This document shows, one piece after another, positions 1 to 7,547 of a stretch of DNA of 22,392 nt. The stretch covers positions 1-22,392 of the forward strand of contig DKLZ01000069.1 of NCBI GenBank assembly GCA_002455955.1, read 5' to 3'. Below the pieces are notes generated by a model. That model had not been told where the DNA came from and made no database searches. It saw only the letters and a list, made by a program, of their open reading frames with translations. The stretch's first letter is position 1. Each line of letters opens with the position of its first letter. The stretch comes from Dehalococcoidia bacterium UBA6627. Its GTDB lineage: Bacteria > Chloroflexota > Dehalococcoidia > UBA2979. The translations under genes were made by a program, and so were the position numbers.

Positions 1-214
1 AGCAGTTAGGTTAACCACTTTGTAGGACGAATTTGATGAGATCCAGCCTTTAACACATGGGTTACAACAATTTTCGTCTATTTTCCCGTGACTCAGTTAA
101 CTTCTCTCACCACTGCAACGTTGTCACTAATGCGGGAGGAGCACGATCCTTTTGTGCCGGGGGCCTATACTCTATTAGTAAGACCATCGAACCGGCGCCC
201 TAGGATGCGGCCTT
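1..214. other. Upstream region of the ECF sigma gene; no gene seen
   Basis: I see no credible coding sequence here. The stretch holds two short perfect palindromes (GGTTAACC near 10-17 and CAACGTTG near 116-123) and a TATACT box near 166-171 that could be a -10 element. No good -35 box sits at the right distance from it; TTGTGC at 152-157 would instead pair with TTAGTA at 175-180 through a 17-base spacer. The promoter of the sigma/anti-sigma pair presumably lies here, but I cannot place it with confidence. Confidence 0.4.
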
Positions 215-871
215 ATGGCTGACATGCACCACTCGCTGACAATTGCTGATGAGCGCGAAGCAGTGCGCCGTTGTGCAGAAGGAGACCAGCAATCAACTGG
301 TCTCCTCTATGACGCATACGTCGCCCGGTTATACCGATACTGCCTAACGCGAGTCGGAAATGAGAGTGACGCTGAGGACCTTGCTGAAGAAATCTTCATC
401 AAGGCCCTGGGGGCGATCAACCGGTTTGAGTGGCGGGATCTTGGCTCGAACGAACGAAGTCCGTTTGGAGCCTGGCTGTTTCGCATCGCTCACAACCAAG
501 TTGCATCCCACCATCGGCGCGCTGCAGTGCGAGGTCCTTCGTTCGAAGTCCCTGAGTGGATTCCGGATGAGGACCGCGGACCAGCTGAGCTGGCGGAAAT
601 CCAGCTCACAATTGAGGAGGTCTTTGCGTTGGTGGAGGAGCTGCCAGACGCGCAGCGTGAGGTGATTCGCCTCCGCTTCGGCGCCGGGCTCAATGTTGCT
701 GAAACCGCAGAAGCACTCGATAAGCGGCTGAGCAACGTCAAGGTCCTCCAGCACAAAGCAGTAAAACGACTACGGCAACTCTTGGCTGCCAAGATGGCAA
801 CCTCGAGCGAGGTGAGCATAGACGGTGAACCGGCTAAAGCCGGGTCAGACAGGGGACAGGCAACGCGATGA
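215..871 (+). CDS. ECF-type RNA polymerase sigma-70 family factor
   Basis: Alternative sigma factor that would direct RNA polymerase to a dedicated set of promoters. Region 2 spans about residues 28-102, with the acidic stretch after LTRVGNESDAEDLAEE and the FGAWLFRIAHN helix. Region 4 spans about 138-190, with LPDAQREVIRLRF followed by a helix-turn-helix near 159-183. The absence of regions 1 and 3 and the 218-residue length fit the ECF group. The final 25 residues look disordered. The start is preceded by a weak AGGATG element; the ATG three codons later is a possible alternative. The stop overlaps the next start by four bases (ATGA), so the two proteins are co-translated. Such a pair is usually a sigma factor with its membrane anti-sigma factor. 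The inducing signal cannot be read from the sequence. Confidence 0.9.
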   Translation: MADMHHSLTIADEREAVRRCAEGDQQSTGLLYDAYVARLYRYCLTRVGNESDAEDLAEEIFIKALGAINRFEWRDLGSNERSPFGAWLFRIAHNQVASHHRRAAVRGPSFEVPEWIPDEDRGPAELAEIQLTIEEVFALVEELPDAQREVIRLRFGAGLNVAETAEALDKRLSNVKVLQHKAVKRLRQLLAAKMATSSEVSIDGEPAKAGSDRGQATR

Positions 872-1881
872 GCGAAAACCCGTTCAGCAACGGTTCTTCG
901 GACGAGCAACTCGACAGTGCTCAATCGGATCGTCTCGTTCTGAGCGAGATCGAGAACGAAGAGATCGAAGCTTCACGGCTCGCCGACGTCCTCGCCGCTA
1001 CTGAAAACGGTCATATCCCTGATCTGGACCCCACCGAAGATCCAGCCCTCGCATCACTCCACACGACCACACAGGTTGTGCGCGCGTCACTTGAACTAGC
1101 GAGCACGCAAGAATCGTTCCAGCATTTCCACGAATCTTCAAGGCCAAGAATACTTTCGGCAACGCCGCAACCTCAACGACAGCCGGTGAATACAACCTCA
1201 CGCATCTCACTACGCCAGCGATGGGAAAGTCTATTTACACCGTTAGCCGCGGCTGCTGGTGCTTCTGTCGCAACTTTCCTTGTGACTGTAACGGTAATTG
1301 GCGGTGGATCTTCAACGACACCTACCACCACGGTTCAAACAACAACGCCGAGCCTTCCACCACAGGTAGTGTCAGCGATCCCGTCAACAGAGCTACCTTC
1401 TCCACCAGTAGCTGCTGCGGCAGAACCAGAAGTAGTCGTGCCTCAGCCCGAGATACCGGTCACCCCAGCGACTGCTGACCAACGTGATCGAGTGAACTTG
1501 ACCAGCCTCTCAATTGCTGAACAAGTGTCCCTATACATTAACTTACTTGAACGCCTTGATTCCCTCACCGGTGACGGGAGACCTGCAAGCGAAAGCCTTC
1601 TCAGGGAACTCGCAGAAACTGGCGCAACAGTACAGAGGGCGATTGACCATGACCCAGCAGTAAGTGGCGCTGATGCCTTTATCGCGATGCATGCAGCCTT
1701 CGCGGGCACCTTAGCGCTAGAACAGGCCACGGTCGCATCTGATTCTGACCAGCAAGTACTGCAAAATGCTCAGGTAACTGCACAGGTGGCCTATGTAACT
1801 GCGGCAAGTTTCCTCAGTAACAATCCACCATCTGCTAATGATGCCGCTCGAGCACTCGCGAACTCACGAAACGGGAACTAA
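868..1881 (+). CDS. Single-pass membrane protein, probable anti-sigma factor
   Basis: Predicted bitopic membrane protein of 337 residues. The acidic N-terminal part (about 1-120) would be cytoplasmic and has helical segments like those by which small anti-sigma domains hold their sigma factor. A transmembrane helix lies at about 123-146. It is followed by a low-complexity Thr/Pro/Ser/Ala/Val linker (about 147-205) and a mostly helical C-terminal domain (about 208-337) on the outer side. The arrangement resembles Chloroflexota and Actinomycetota proteins encoded directly after ECF sigma genes, some carrying the DUF5667 region; that match is from memory. There is no HxxxCxxC zinc anti-sigma motif: the protein contains no cysteine at all. 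It overlaps the sigma gene by ATGA. The anti-sigma role is inferred from this coupling and topology; the outer domain may sense an envelope signal. Confidence 0.65.
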   Translation: MSENPFSNGSSDEQLDSAQSDRLVLSEIENEEIEASRLADVLAATENGHIPDLDPTEDPALASLHTTTQVVRASLELASTQESFQHFHESSRPRILSATPQPQRQPVNTTSRISLRQRWESLFTPLAAAAGASVATFLVTVTVIGGGSSTTPTTTVQTTTPSLPPQVVSAIPSTELPSPPVAAAAEPEVVVPQPEIPVTPATADQRDRVNLTSLSIAEQVSLYINLLERLDSLTGDGRPASESLLRELAETGATVQRAIDHDPAVSGADAFIAMHAAFAGTLALEQATVASDSDQQVLQNAQVTAQVAYVTAASFLSNNPPSANDAARALANSRNGN

Positions 1882-1964
1882 CGCCTGAACCGGTCAGCGC
1901 TACACCGCTCATGAGCTGCTTCCTGAGGTAATCTCCTAAACAAACCAATCCGGCTGGCACATTC

Positions 1965-2000
1965 TCCGAAATATGTCCGAAACAGGGTGTTGGATACGAT
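1965..2000 (+). promoter_or_regulatory. Candidate glnA promoter with paired TCCGAA elements; possible leaderless transcript
   Basis: Two TCCGAA hexamers begin at 1965 and 1976, exactly 11 bases apart. They flank where a -35 box would sit for a TACGAT -10 element at 1995-2000. That -10 box ends six bases before the glnA ATG at 2007, and no Shine-Dalgarno sequence lies between, which suggests transcription may start at or next to the ATG. This is inference from spacing; no transcription start is known. Confidence 0.35.
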
Positions 2001-2006
2001 AGTGAC

Positions 2007-3338
2007 ATGCGCAACGGTGACAATCAGCAACACGTAATACAAGCCTGTCGTGATCACGACGTGAAATTTATCCGACTTTGGTTTACCGACATTCTCGGAA
2101 TGTTGAAGTCGGTTGCGATCACGATCGAGGAACTTGAGCATGCACTTAACGACGGTGTCTCCTTCGACGGATCCGCGATCGAGGGTTTCGCTCGTCATGA
2201 CGAAACCGACATGATCGCTGTTCCGGATCCGAGCACCTTTCAAATCCTACCTTGGAGACCACGCGAACAGGCTGTAGCACGAATGTTTTGCGACATTCAT
2301 AGTACCGACGGCAAACCATTCGTCGGTGACCCACGACAAGTGTTGAAGCGAGTGCTCGCACGAGCAGCTAATGCAGGGTTCACTTTCTACATTTCACCCG
2401 AAATTGAATTTTTCTATTTCAAAGACTCAACAGGGACTGAGCTCCTCGATAGCGGGGGGTACTTTGACCTCACCCCGCTTGATGGCGGATCCGACTTAAG
2501 GCGAGAAACTGTCCTCGCTCTGGAACAGATGGGAATCGGTGTTGCACTGAGCCATCACGAAGCAGCACCTAGCCAGCACGAAATGGATTTGCGCTATACG
2601 GACGCCCTGACAATGGCCGACGCAGTGATGACCTATCGATTACTGGTCAAAGAAGTCGCTCTGCGTCACAACGTATACGCGACCTTCATGCCCAAGCCCT
2701 TGGCTGACGAGAACGGCTCCGGTATGCACCTGCAGCTATCACTATTTCGCGGTGAAGAAAATGCGTTCTATGACGATGATGACTCACTCAGCATCTCTAC
2801 GGTCGCACAACAGTACATAGCCGGACTTCTTCAACACGCCCCCGAATTGATGTTGCTTACAAATCAGTGGGTTAACTCATACAAACGACTAGTCCCCGGA
2901 ACAGAAGCACCCCTCTATGCGAGCTGGTCTCCTAAAAGTCATTCGGACCTTGTGCGAGTACCGGAGCACAAGCCTGGCATGGAAGTGTCAACAAGAATCG
3001 AGTACCGAGTCCCCGACGCGGCATGCAATCCATATCTTGCCTTTGCGGGAGTCCTAGCCGCAGGCCTGCATGGCATTGAAGAACAACTACCACTAAGCAC
3101 TCCAGTGAACGCGGCAACTGATCAGCTCAGTGCTGAAGAAATTGAGACTCGCGGCCTCGTTGCGTTACCTGGATCATTAGGAGAGGCCATCGATCAATTC
3201 GAAGAATCAGCGCTCCTGCGCGACAATCTAGGGGACCAAGTCTTCGAAAGTATTGTTGCCAACAAAAAGATCGAATGGTCTGAATACCGTTCTCAGGTCA
3301 CACCGTTTGAACTCGACCGTTACCTCCCTCTGCTCTAA
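2007..3338 (+). CDS. glnA: Type I-alpha glutamine synthetase (or GS-like ligase)
   Basis: ATP-dependent condensation of glutamate and ammonium to glutamine, the main ammonium-assimilation step, in the cytosol. The 443-residue length is that of the short alpha class, and there is no adenylylation-loop tyrosine segment. Recognisable sites are the ammonium/latch loop FDGSAIEGF (54-61), metal ligands in PEIEFF (Glu132, Glu134), Glu185 and Glu192, NGSGMH (His241), KRLVPGTEAP (Arg294 and flap Glu300), RIEYR (330-334) and NPYLA (341-345). One deviation stands out: the normally near-invariant Asn-Arg-Ser motif after the flap reads Ser-His-Ser (311-313), so the arginine equivalent to enterobacterial Arg339 is His312. 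A paralogue acting on another amine or acid is therefore possible. There is no clear ribosome binding site. The neighbours do not suggest a shared pathway. Confidence 0.87.
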   Translation: MRNGDNQQHVIQACRDHDVKFIRLWFTDILGMLKSVAITIEELEHALNDGVSFDGSAIEGFARHDETDMIAVPDPSTFQILPWRPREQAVARMFCDIHSTDGKPFVGDPRQVLKRVLARAANAGFTFYISPEIEFFYFKDSTGTELLDSGGYFDLTPLDGGSDLRRETVLALEQMGIGVALSHHEAAPSQHEMDLRYTDALTMADAVMTYRLLVKEVALRHNVYATFMPKPLADENGSGMHLQLSLFRGEENAFYDDDDSLSISTVAQQYIAGLLQHAPELMLLTNQWVNSYKRLVPGTEAPLYASWSPKSHSDLVRVPEHKPGMEVSTRIEYRVPDAACNPYLAFAGVLAAGLHGIEEQLPLSTPVNAATDQLSAEEIETRGLVALPGSLGEAIDQFEESALLRDNLGDQVFESIVANKKIEWSEYRSQVTPFELDRYLPLL

Positions 3339-3481
3339 CGATTAATCCGAAATCAACTCGAATTTTTAGCGCATCAAGGCCAGATTCCGGTATATTCCGA
3401 ACGTCGCTATGGCATAGGTCCTAACATTTCCGAACTCATGTCGAGCGATAAGTAGAGATTCATGCACACTAGGGGGGTTTA
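3339..3481 (+). promoter_or_regulatory. Intergenic region with repeated TCCGAA elements before the dehydratase pair
   Basis: This 143-base gap contains TCCGAA at about 3346, 3396 and 3429, a related TTCCGG at about 3385, and a fourth TCCGAA just inside the next gene at about 3485. The same hexamer occurs twice upstream of glnA. The 3396 and 3429 copies are 33 bases apart, about three helical turns. A strong GGGGGG ribosome binding site lies at about 3472-3477. I could not place a -35/-10 pair with confidence. Confidence 0.3.
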
Positions 3482-3958
3482 GTGTCCGAAGAGCTCGAAG
3501 ATCTGACTGATGAAATGAAGGCGGCTGTTGGCCAGGAAACTGGTCGTGTCACGTACGAAGTTACGACACAAGGCATCCGCACTTTCGCACGATCCGTCGG
3601 ATACACCGATATGAAATATTACGATGAGAGTGTAGCTGAGTCAGCAGGGCTTCCTGGTCTACCATCTCCTCCAGGATTCTTGGGGATGCCGATTTTCAAT
3701 CCAAATGCTGACTCCCGAGGGCGCCGGGCGCTATTCGAAAATCCATTCCAGCGAAACCTCAATGGCGGAACAGAAGTCGAGCCAATCGAACAGGTGTACG
3801 GCGGAGACATTCTCGATGCAGTCTCTCGGATTACTTCGCTCGAACTAACTCAAAGTCGACTGGGTAAAATGCTGATCCAAAACTCAGAAACTGTGTACAC
3901 ACGTGTGAGTGATAACAAGGTCGTCGCCAAAACACGTGGTACCGGACTGTCTTATTAA
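3482..3958 (+). CDS. MaoC-like hot-dog dehydratase subunit (FAS1-type N-terminal domain), non-catalytic
   Basis: Partner subunit of a heteromeric (3R)-hydroxyacyl dehydratase / enoyl hydratase. The 158 residues show the layout of the FAS1-like MaoC N-terminal domain: a lead-in ending in TFARSVGYTD (34-43), a D-E-S-x-A helix (48-52), a Pro-rich turn SPPGF (62-66) and the LNGGTEVE strand (93-100). The Asp-x4-His active-site pair of hydratase 2 enzymes is missing; tyrosines (46-47) occupy the region where the histidine would be. This matches the HadA-like role of binding the acyl chain while the partner does catalysis. The GTG start has a GGGGGG ribosome binding site four bases upstream. The catalytic partner follows 33 bases downstream. 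Acyl-CoA versus acyl-ACP substrate cannot be decided from sequence. Confidence 0.78.
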   Translation: MSEELEDLTDEMKAAVGQETGRVTYEVTTQGIRTFARSVGYTDMKYYDESVAESAGLPGLPSPPGFLGMPIFNPNADSRGRRALFENPFQRNLNGGTEVEPIEQVYGGDILDAVSRITSLELTQSRLGKMLIQNSETVYTRVSDNKVVAKTRGTGLSY

Positions 3959-3991
3959 CCAGCAGTACATCGAATAGCGAAGGAAATACAG

Positions 3992-4417
3992 ATGGCAGAT
4001 CAAATTTACTGGGATGACGTCAGCGAAGGTGAAGAGTTCAGCTTAAACGAACCAATGAGTTCGCAACGGCTCGTGATATGGGCAGCAGCATCTGGTGACT
4101 TCTACCAGATTCACTACGATGACAAATTCGCGGAGAACAACCACCTTCCAGACATCATCGTCCATGGTGCCCTCAAAGGGATGCTCGTTGGCCGCCTGCT
4201 CGACGAATGGAAAGGTGAGCAAGGCGCAATCAAGAACTGGGGTGTTTCCTACCGAGGTATGGACCCAGCGCGTCAAGACTTAACAATCTGGGGTAAGGTC
4301 ACGAAAAAATACGAAGAAGGTGACGAAGCGCTTATCGACCTCGACGTTGGAGTTGCGCAACCAGACGGTACACAGACCACACCTGGAACCGCTACGGTTG
4401 CCTTGCCGAAACGGTAA
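3992..4417 (+). CDS. MaoC-like (R)-specific enoyl hydratase / 3-hydroxyacyl dehydratase, catalytic subunit
   Basis: Hot-dog fold dehydratase of 141 residues that interconverts (3R)-hydroxyacyl and trans-2-enoyl thioesters. The hydratase 2 signature is clear: GDFYQIHYD (35-43) supplies the catalytic pair Asp36 and His41 with the expected four-residue spacing, followed by the IVHGAL segment (56-61) that lines the pocket. The start has an AAGGA ribosome binding site seven bases upstream. It lies directly after the non-catalytic partner, so the two probably form a heterodimer as in mycobacterial HadAB. A rho-independent terminator follows about 43 bases after the stop. The unit could serve fatty-acid synthesis or breakdown of branched or unusual acyl-CoAs; the acyl-CoA dehydrogenase elsewhere in the window makes the second idea reasonable but unproven. 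Confidence 0.85.
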   Translation: MADQIYWDDVSEGEEFSLNEPMSSQRLVIWAAASGDFYQIHYDDKFAENNHLPDIIVHGALKGMLVGRLLDEWKGEQGAIKNWGVSYRGMDPARQDLTIWGKVTKKYEEGDEALIDLDVGVAQPDGTQTTPGTATVALPKR

Positions 4418-4459
4418 CCGCTGACCCTAAGCGGAACGGAGACTCCTCAAGTCAGATCA

Positions 4460-4487
4460 AAAAGCCGGGTCATTTAACCCGGCTTTT
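4460..4487. terminator. Bidirectional rho-independent terminator
   Basis: Perfect 11-base inverted repeat AAAAGCCGGGT / ACCCGGCTTTT around a six-base CATTTA loop. The GC-rich core with A/T runs on both sides works in both directions, ending the dehydratase unit on the plus strand and the nuo operon on the minus strand. Outer GATC segments on both sides could lengthen the stem. Confidence 0.93.
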
Positions 4488-4522
4488 CTGATCGACAATC
4501 ACATCTGCCAAAGCAAACAAAA

Positions 4523-5989
4523 CTATGTGAAAAGCGGAGCGATAGCGCGATCGGCTGCTGTATAGAACGGCGCCGCATAGACACCGACCCACACTACGCC
4601 CACTAACATTGCGCCGGTGGCAAGATAGCCAGTTGGGGACAGCCTCCACCGACTGGCATCTCCTTCAGGTTGATACATATACATCTGACGAATCACCTGC
4701 AGGTAGTAATAGAGCGAAACCGTGCTAGCAAGCAGAGCTGTCACGACTAACCACGTGTAACCTCCACTGACAACCGACTGAAACAATATGAACTTCGTGA
4801 GAAAGCCCGCAAGTAAGGGCATGCCAGCTAGTGAAAAGAGACCAGCAGTGATCACCAAAGCCAGATAGGGATTCGTTTGTGCTAGCCCCCGGAAGGCGAC
4901 GATTTCCTCGCGACCGGTACGATTGTAAAATGCGATTACACCCATAAACACGGCCAAGTTCGTGATGATGTATCCACTGAGATGTAGAAGTAGAGCAGAC
5001 CCAGTTTGATCCGAGATAGTAACGATCGCCATCAACATGAAACCAACTTGACCGATCGAGGAATAAGCGAGAAGACGCTTAATATTCGACTGCTGCAACG
5101 CTACGAGATTACCAATCACCATGGTGAGCACCGCAAGTACCGAAATCATCCACTGCCAGCTATCAATCGCCGGCAATAACGGCCCAGCAAACCAACGAAG
5201 TAGTAGTGCAAATGTTGCCGCCTTCGATGTGGCGGAAAGGTATGCGGTGATCGGGATCGGTGCACCTTCGTAAGCATCAGGTGTCCACATATGGAATGGA
5301 ACCGCAGATGCCTTGAAACCAAGCCCCGCTATGATCAGTGCCAATCCCAGTAAGAGTGGAAGTTCGAGGGTGCTTGTACCATCACTCAGTGCAGCCGCAA
5401 TCTCGGTATATTGAGTCGAACCGCCGACGCCATAAAGAAAACTCAGGCCATACAAAAGCATTGCAGAAGCCACTCCACCGAGCAGCACATATTTCAGTGA
5501 AGCTTCACCAGAACGCGTATCACTCTTCGCCAACGAAACCAGAATATAGAGTGAGAAGGACATTACCTCGATCGCGAGATACGCCGTTAGGAGATCTCGC
5601 GCACCGGCCATCAGCATCGCACCTACAGTGGAAAGCAGAAGTAGTGAATAGAACTCTCCGAGATGACTAACACGCCTCTCGATGTACTCGTGAGATCCAA
5701 TGATCACAACTACCGTCACCGCGATAAACAAAACTCGGAAAAAGGTCGTAAAGTTATCAATCGTTACAAGACGCGCAAAATCCTTATTTTCGTCGATCCA
5801 CAAAAGACTCAATAGCAGAGCTACAACCAATCCCAAGATTGAAATTGCCGGAATAGCTGATTGGCCAATCTTGAGTTCGCGGCGAAATGCGTCAGCAAAC
5901 AAAACAAGTGCAGCTGTGATCACCAGAGCTATCTCCGGACCCAGCAACTCATACTGCAAATTAAGATCGTTACCGAGTAAATCAGTCAT
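4523..5989 (-). CDS. nuoN: NADH-quinone oxidoreductase subunit N (complex I antiporter-like subunit)
   Basis: One of three antiporter-like proton channels of the complex I membrane arm, with about 14 transmembrane helices. Family marks are YLAIEVMSFSLYIL with the TM5 glutamate, VPFHMWTPDAYEGAP, the TSKAA lysine helix, the SSIGQVGFM segment and GFLTKFILF with the TM12 lysine. The frame stays open upstream to an ATG at 6034, but that start has no properly spaced ribosome binding site. A GAGGA element lies ten bases before the ATG at 5989 and seven before the GTG at 5992, and the hydrophobic protein proper begins soon after, so I prefer 5989. It is the last gene of the operon, just before the shared terminator. 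Confidence 0.92.
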   Translation of the reverse strand: MTDLLGNDLNLQYELLGPEIALVITAALVLFADAFRRELKIGQSAIPAISILGLVVALLLSLLWIDENKDFARLVTIDNFTTFFRVLFIAVTVVVIIGSHEYIERRVSHLGEFYSLLLLSTVGAMLMAGARDLLTAYLAIEVMSFSLYILVSLAKSDTRSGEASLKYVLLGGVASAMLLYGLSFLYGVGGSTQYTEIAAALSDGTSTLELPLLLGLALIIAGLGFKASAVPFHMWTPDAYEGAPIPITAYLSATSKAATFALLLRWFAGPLLPAIDSWQWMISVLAVLTMVIGNLVALQQSNIKRLLAYSSIGQVGFMLMAIVTISDQTGSALLLHLSGYIITNLAVFMGVIAFYNRTGREEIVAFRGLAQTNPYLALVITAGLFSLAGMPLLAGFLTKFILFQSVVSGGYTWLVVTALLASTVSLYYYLQVIRQMYMYQPEGDASRWRLSPTGYLATGAMLVGVVWVGVYAAPFYTAADRAIAPLFT

Positions 5990-6044
5990 CACGATAGAAT
6001 CCTCGAGCACTGTGACTCTTTTGTCGACAACCATTCACCTGCCA

Positions 6045-7535
6045 TTAGAGGGTTACACCGGGAATAGTGGCTGCGATCGTGGTTGAAATACGGTCTACCC
6101 AGGGAGACGGCCACAAGCCCAGCAACAGGATCGCTGCAACCAGAACAGTCGCCCCCGCACGTTCAGCGTAAGTAATCTCCTTCAAACCGCTCCATCTCTC
6201 ATTGAACTCACCGAAAAACGCTTGCGCGAACATTCGCAATAGATACGTAGCCGTGATCGCTGCCGTAAGCACGGCAAGGCCACCCACAATCGGGTATGAA
6301 CGGAAGGCACCAATGAAAATATGAACTTCGGCGATAAACCCAGATAATCCAGGAAGCCCAAGTGATGCGAGGCTGGCAATCACAAAAAAGATCGTCCAGA
6401 TCGGCATCTGCTTTGCCATTCCGGAGAAGTTCGGAATATCACGGTTATGCGCCTGATCATAAACTGCACCGATCAACAGGAAGAAAAGTGCTGTCATAAT
6501 TCCATGGGCAAACATCTGCAGTACCGCGCCGGTCCAGCCAATGACATTCATCGTTCCTAGACCGAGAATCACATACCCCATATGGGACACCGAAGAAAAA
6601 CCAGTCATCAGTTTAAGATCATCTTGTCGCAGTGCCGATATAGCCCCATAGAGCGCTGCAGTGATCCCCAACACCACAAGCGCCGGTGCCCAGAATTCAC
6701 CACCTTCTGGCATCATCTGGAATCCAAGCCGGATAATGCCAAAGGCACCAAGCTTCATCAGTACACCCGCGTGCAACATCGAAACAGCCGTCGGGGCCGC
6801 AGCATGGCCATCCGGCGACCACGAGTGAAAGGGGAACATCGCAGCTAATATTCCGCAGCCAATGGCAATCAACGGGAAATAGAGTTTCTGGAAATCCTCG
6901 TCAAAGCCCACTTCGTAAAGGTCGACCAAATCAAAGGTTCCCAGACCAGCCTCGGTATAAATGGCAAAGATGGCTGTGAAAATCAAGATTGAGCCCGCAA
7001 GGAGCATCATCATCAGTTTCATAGCGCCATATTCCTTGCGAGTTGACCCCCACACTCCAATCAGCAAGTACATCGGCAACAATGCGAGTTCGTAGAAGAG
7101 AAACCAGACAAACATATCGAGCATCACGAAGGTTCCAAAGACACCTGCTGTCAAAATGTAAAGCAGGATGAAAAAGTCCTTCAGCCGATCTTGGATCTTC
7201 CAAGAGACCCAGGTCCCGGGCAGGATTACAATTCCAGTCAGCAGCACCATCGCCGCTGCTATCCCATCAACTCCCACCTTCAACTGGATACCTTCGTCAC
7301 CCAACAGGCCAACATCACTCATGTAGTTCCAAGCTTTTACACCTTGGAACTGCTCACCGCCGAAGTCATAACTAAGGAAGACATAAACCGAAACAGCAAA
7401 CATCGCGAGGCTCGCTACTGCCGTGAGCGCGATTATCAATGAGCGCTCACGCGAGGGAATGAGCATCAGCAATAGTGACACTCCAAGTGGGATCAGGAAG
7501 ACCGCGAGAACAGCGAAGCTATCGTTTTCCGTCAT
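6045..7535 (-). CDS. nuoM: NADH-quinone oxidoreductase subunit M
   Basis: Antiporter-like proton-pumping subunit of complex I, 496 residues and about 14 transmembrane helices. The family is shown by FLFYELALLPMYLLIG with the key TM5 glutamate, FPFHSWSPDGHAAAPTAVS, the lysine of VLMKLGAFG, FSSVSHMGYV, and GLSGFIAEV, where TM12 carries glutamate (as in NuoM) rather than the lysine of NuoL and NuoN. This last residue separates it from its two paralogues. It lies 12 bases downstream of nuoL and shortly before nuoN, in the standard L-M-N order. Confidence 0.96.
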   Translation of the reverse strand: MTENDSFAVLAVFLIPLGVSLLLMLIPSRERSLIIALTAVASLAMFAVSVYVFLSYDFGGEQFQGVKAWNYMSDVGLLGDEGIQLKVGVDGIAAAMVLLTGIVILPGTWVSWKIQDRLKDFFILLYILTAGVFGTFVMLDMFVWFLFYELALLPMYLLIGVWGSTRKEYGAMKLMMMLLAGSILIFTAIFAIYTEAGLGTFDLVDLYEVGFDEDFQKLYFPLIAIGCGILAAMFPFHSWSPDGHAAAPTAVSMLHAGVLMKLGAFGIIRLGFQMMPEGGEFWAPALVVLGITAALYGAISALRQDDLKLMTGFSSVSHMGYVILGLGTMNVIGWTGAVLQMFAHGIMTALFFLLIGAVYDQAHNRDIPNFSGMAKQMPIWTIFFVIASLASLGLPGLSGFIAEVHIFIGAFRSYPIVGGLAVLTAAITATYLLRMFAQAFFGEFNERWSGLKEITYAERAGATVLVAAILLLGLWPSPWVDRISTTIAATIPGVTL

Positions 7536-7547
7536 ATTCGCACCCCG

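Noticed and set aside
344..924. Antisense and out-of-frame open frames within the sigma factor gene
   Set aside because: They are shadows of the sigma gene, whose own frame carries clear region 2 and region 4 signatures.
5338..6086. Two plus-strand open frames opposite nuoN (110 and 128 codons)
   Set aside because: They lie antisense to a well supported complex I gene, have low-complexity translations and show no ribosome binding site or family resemblance.
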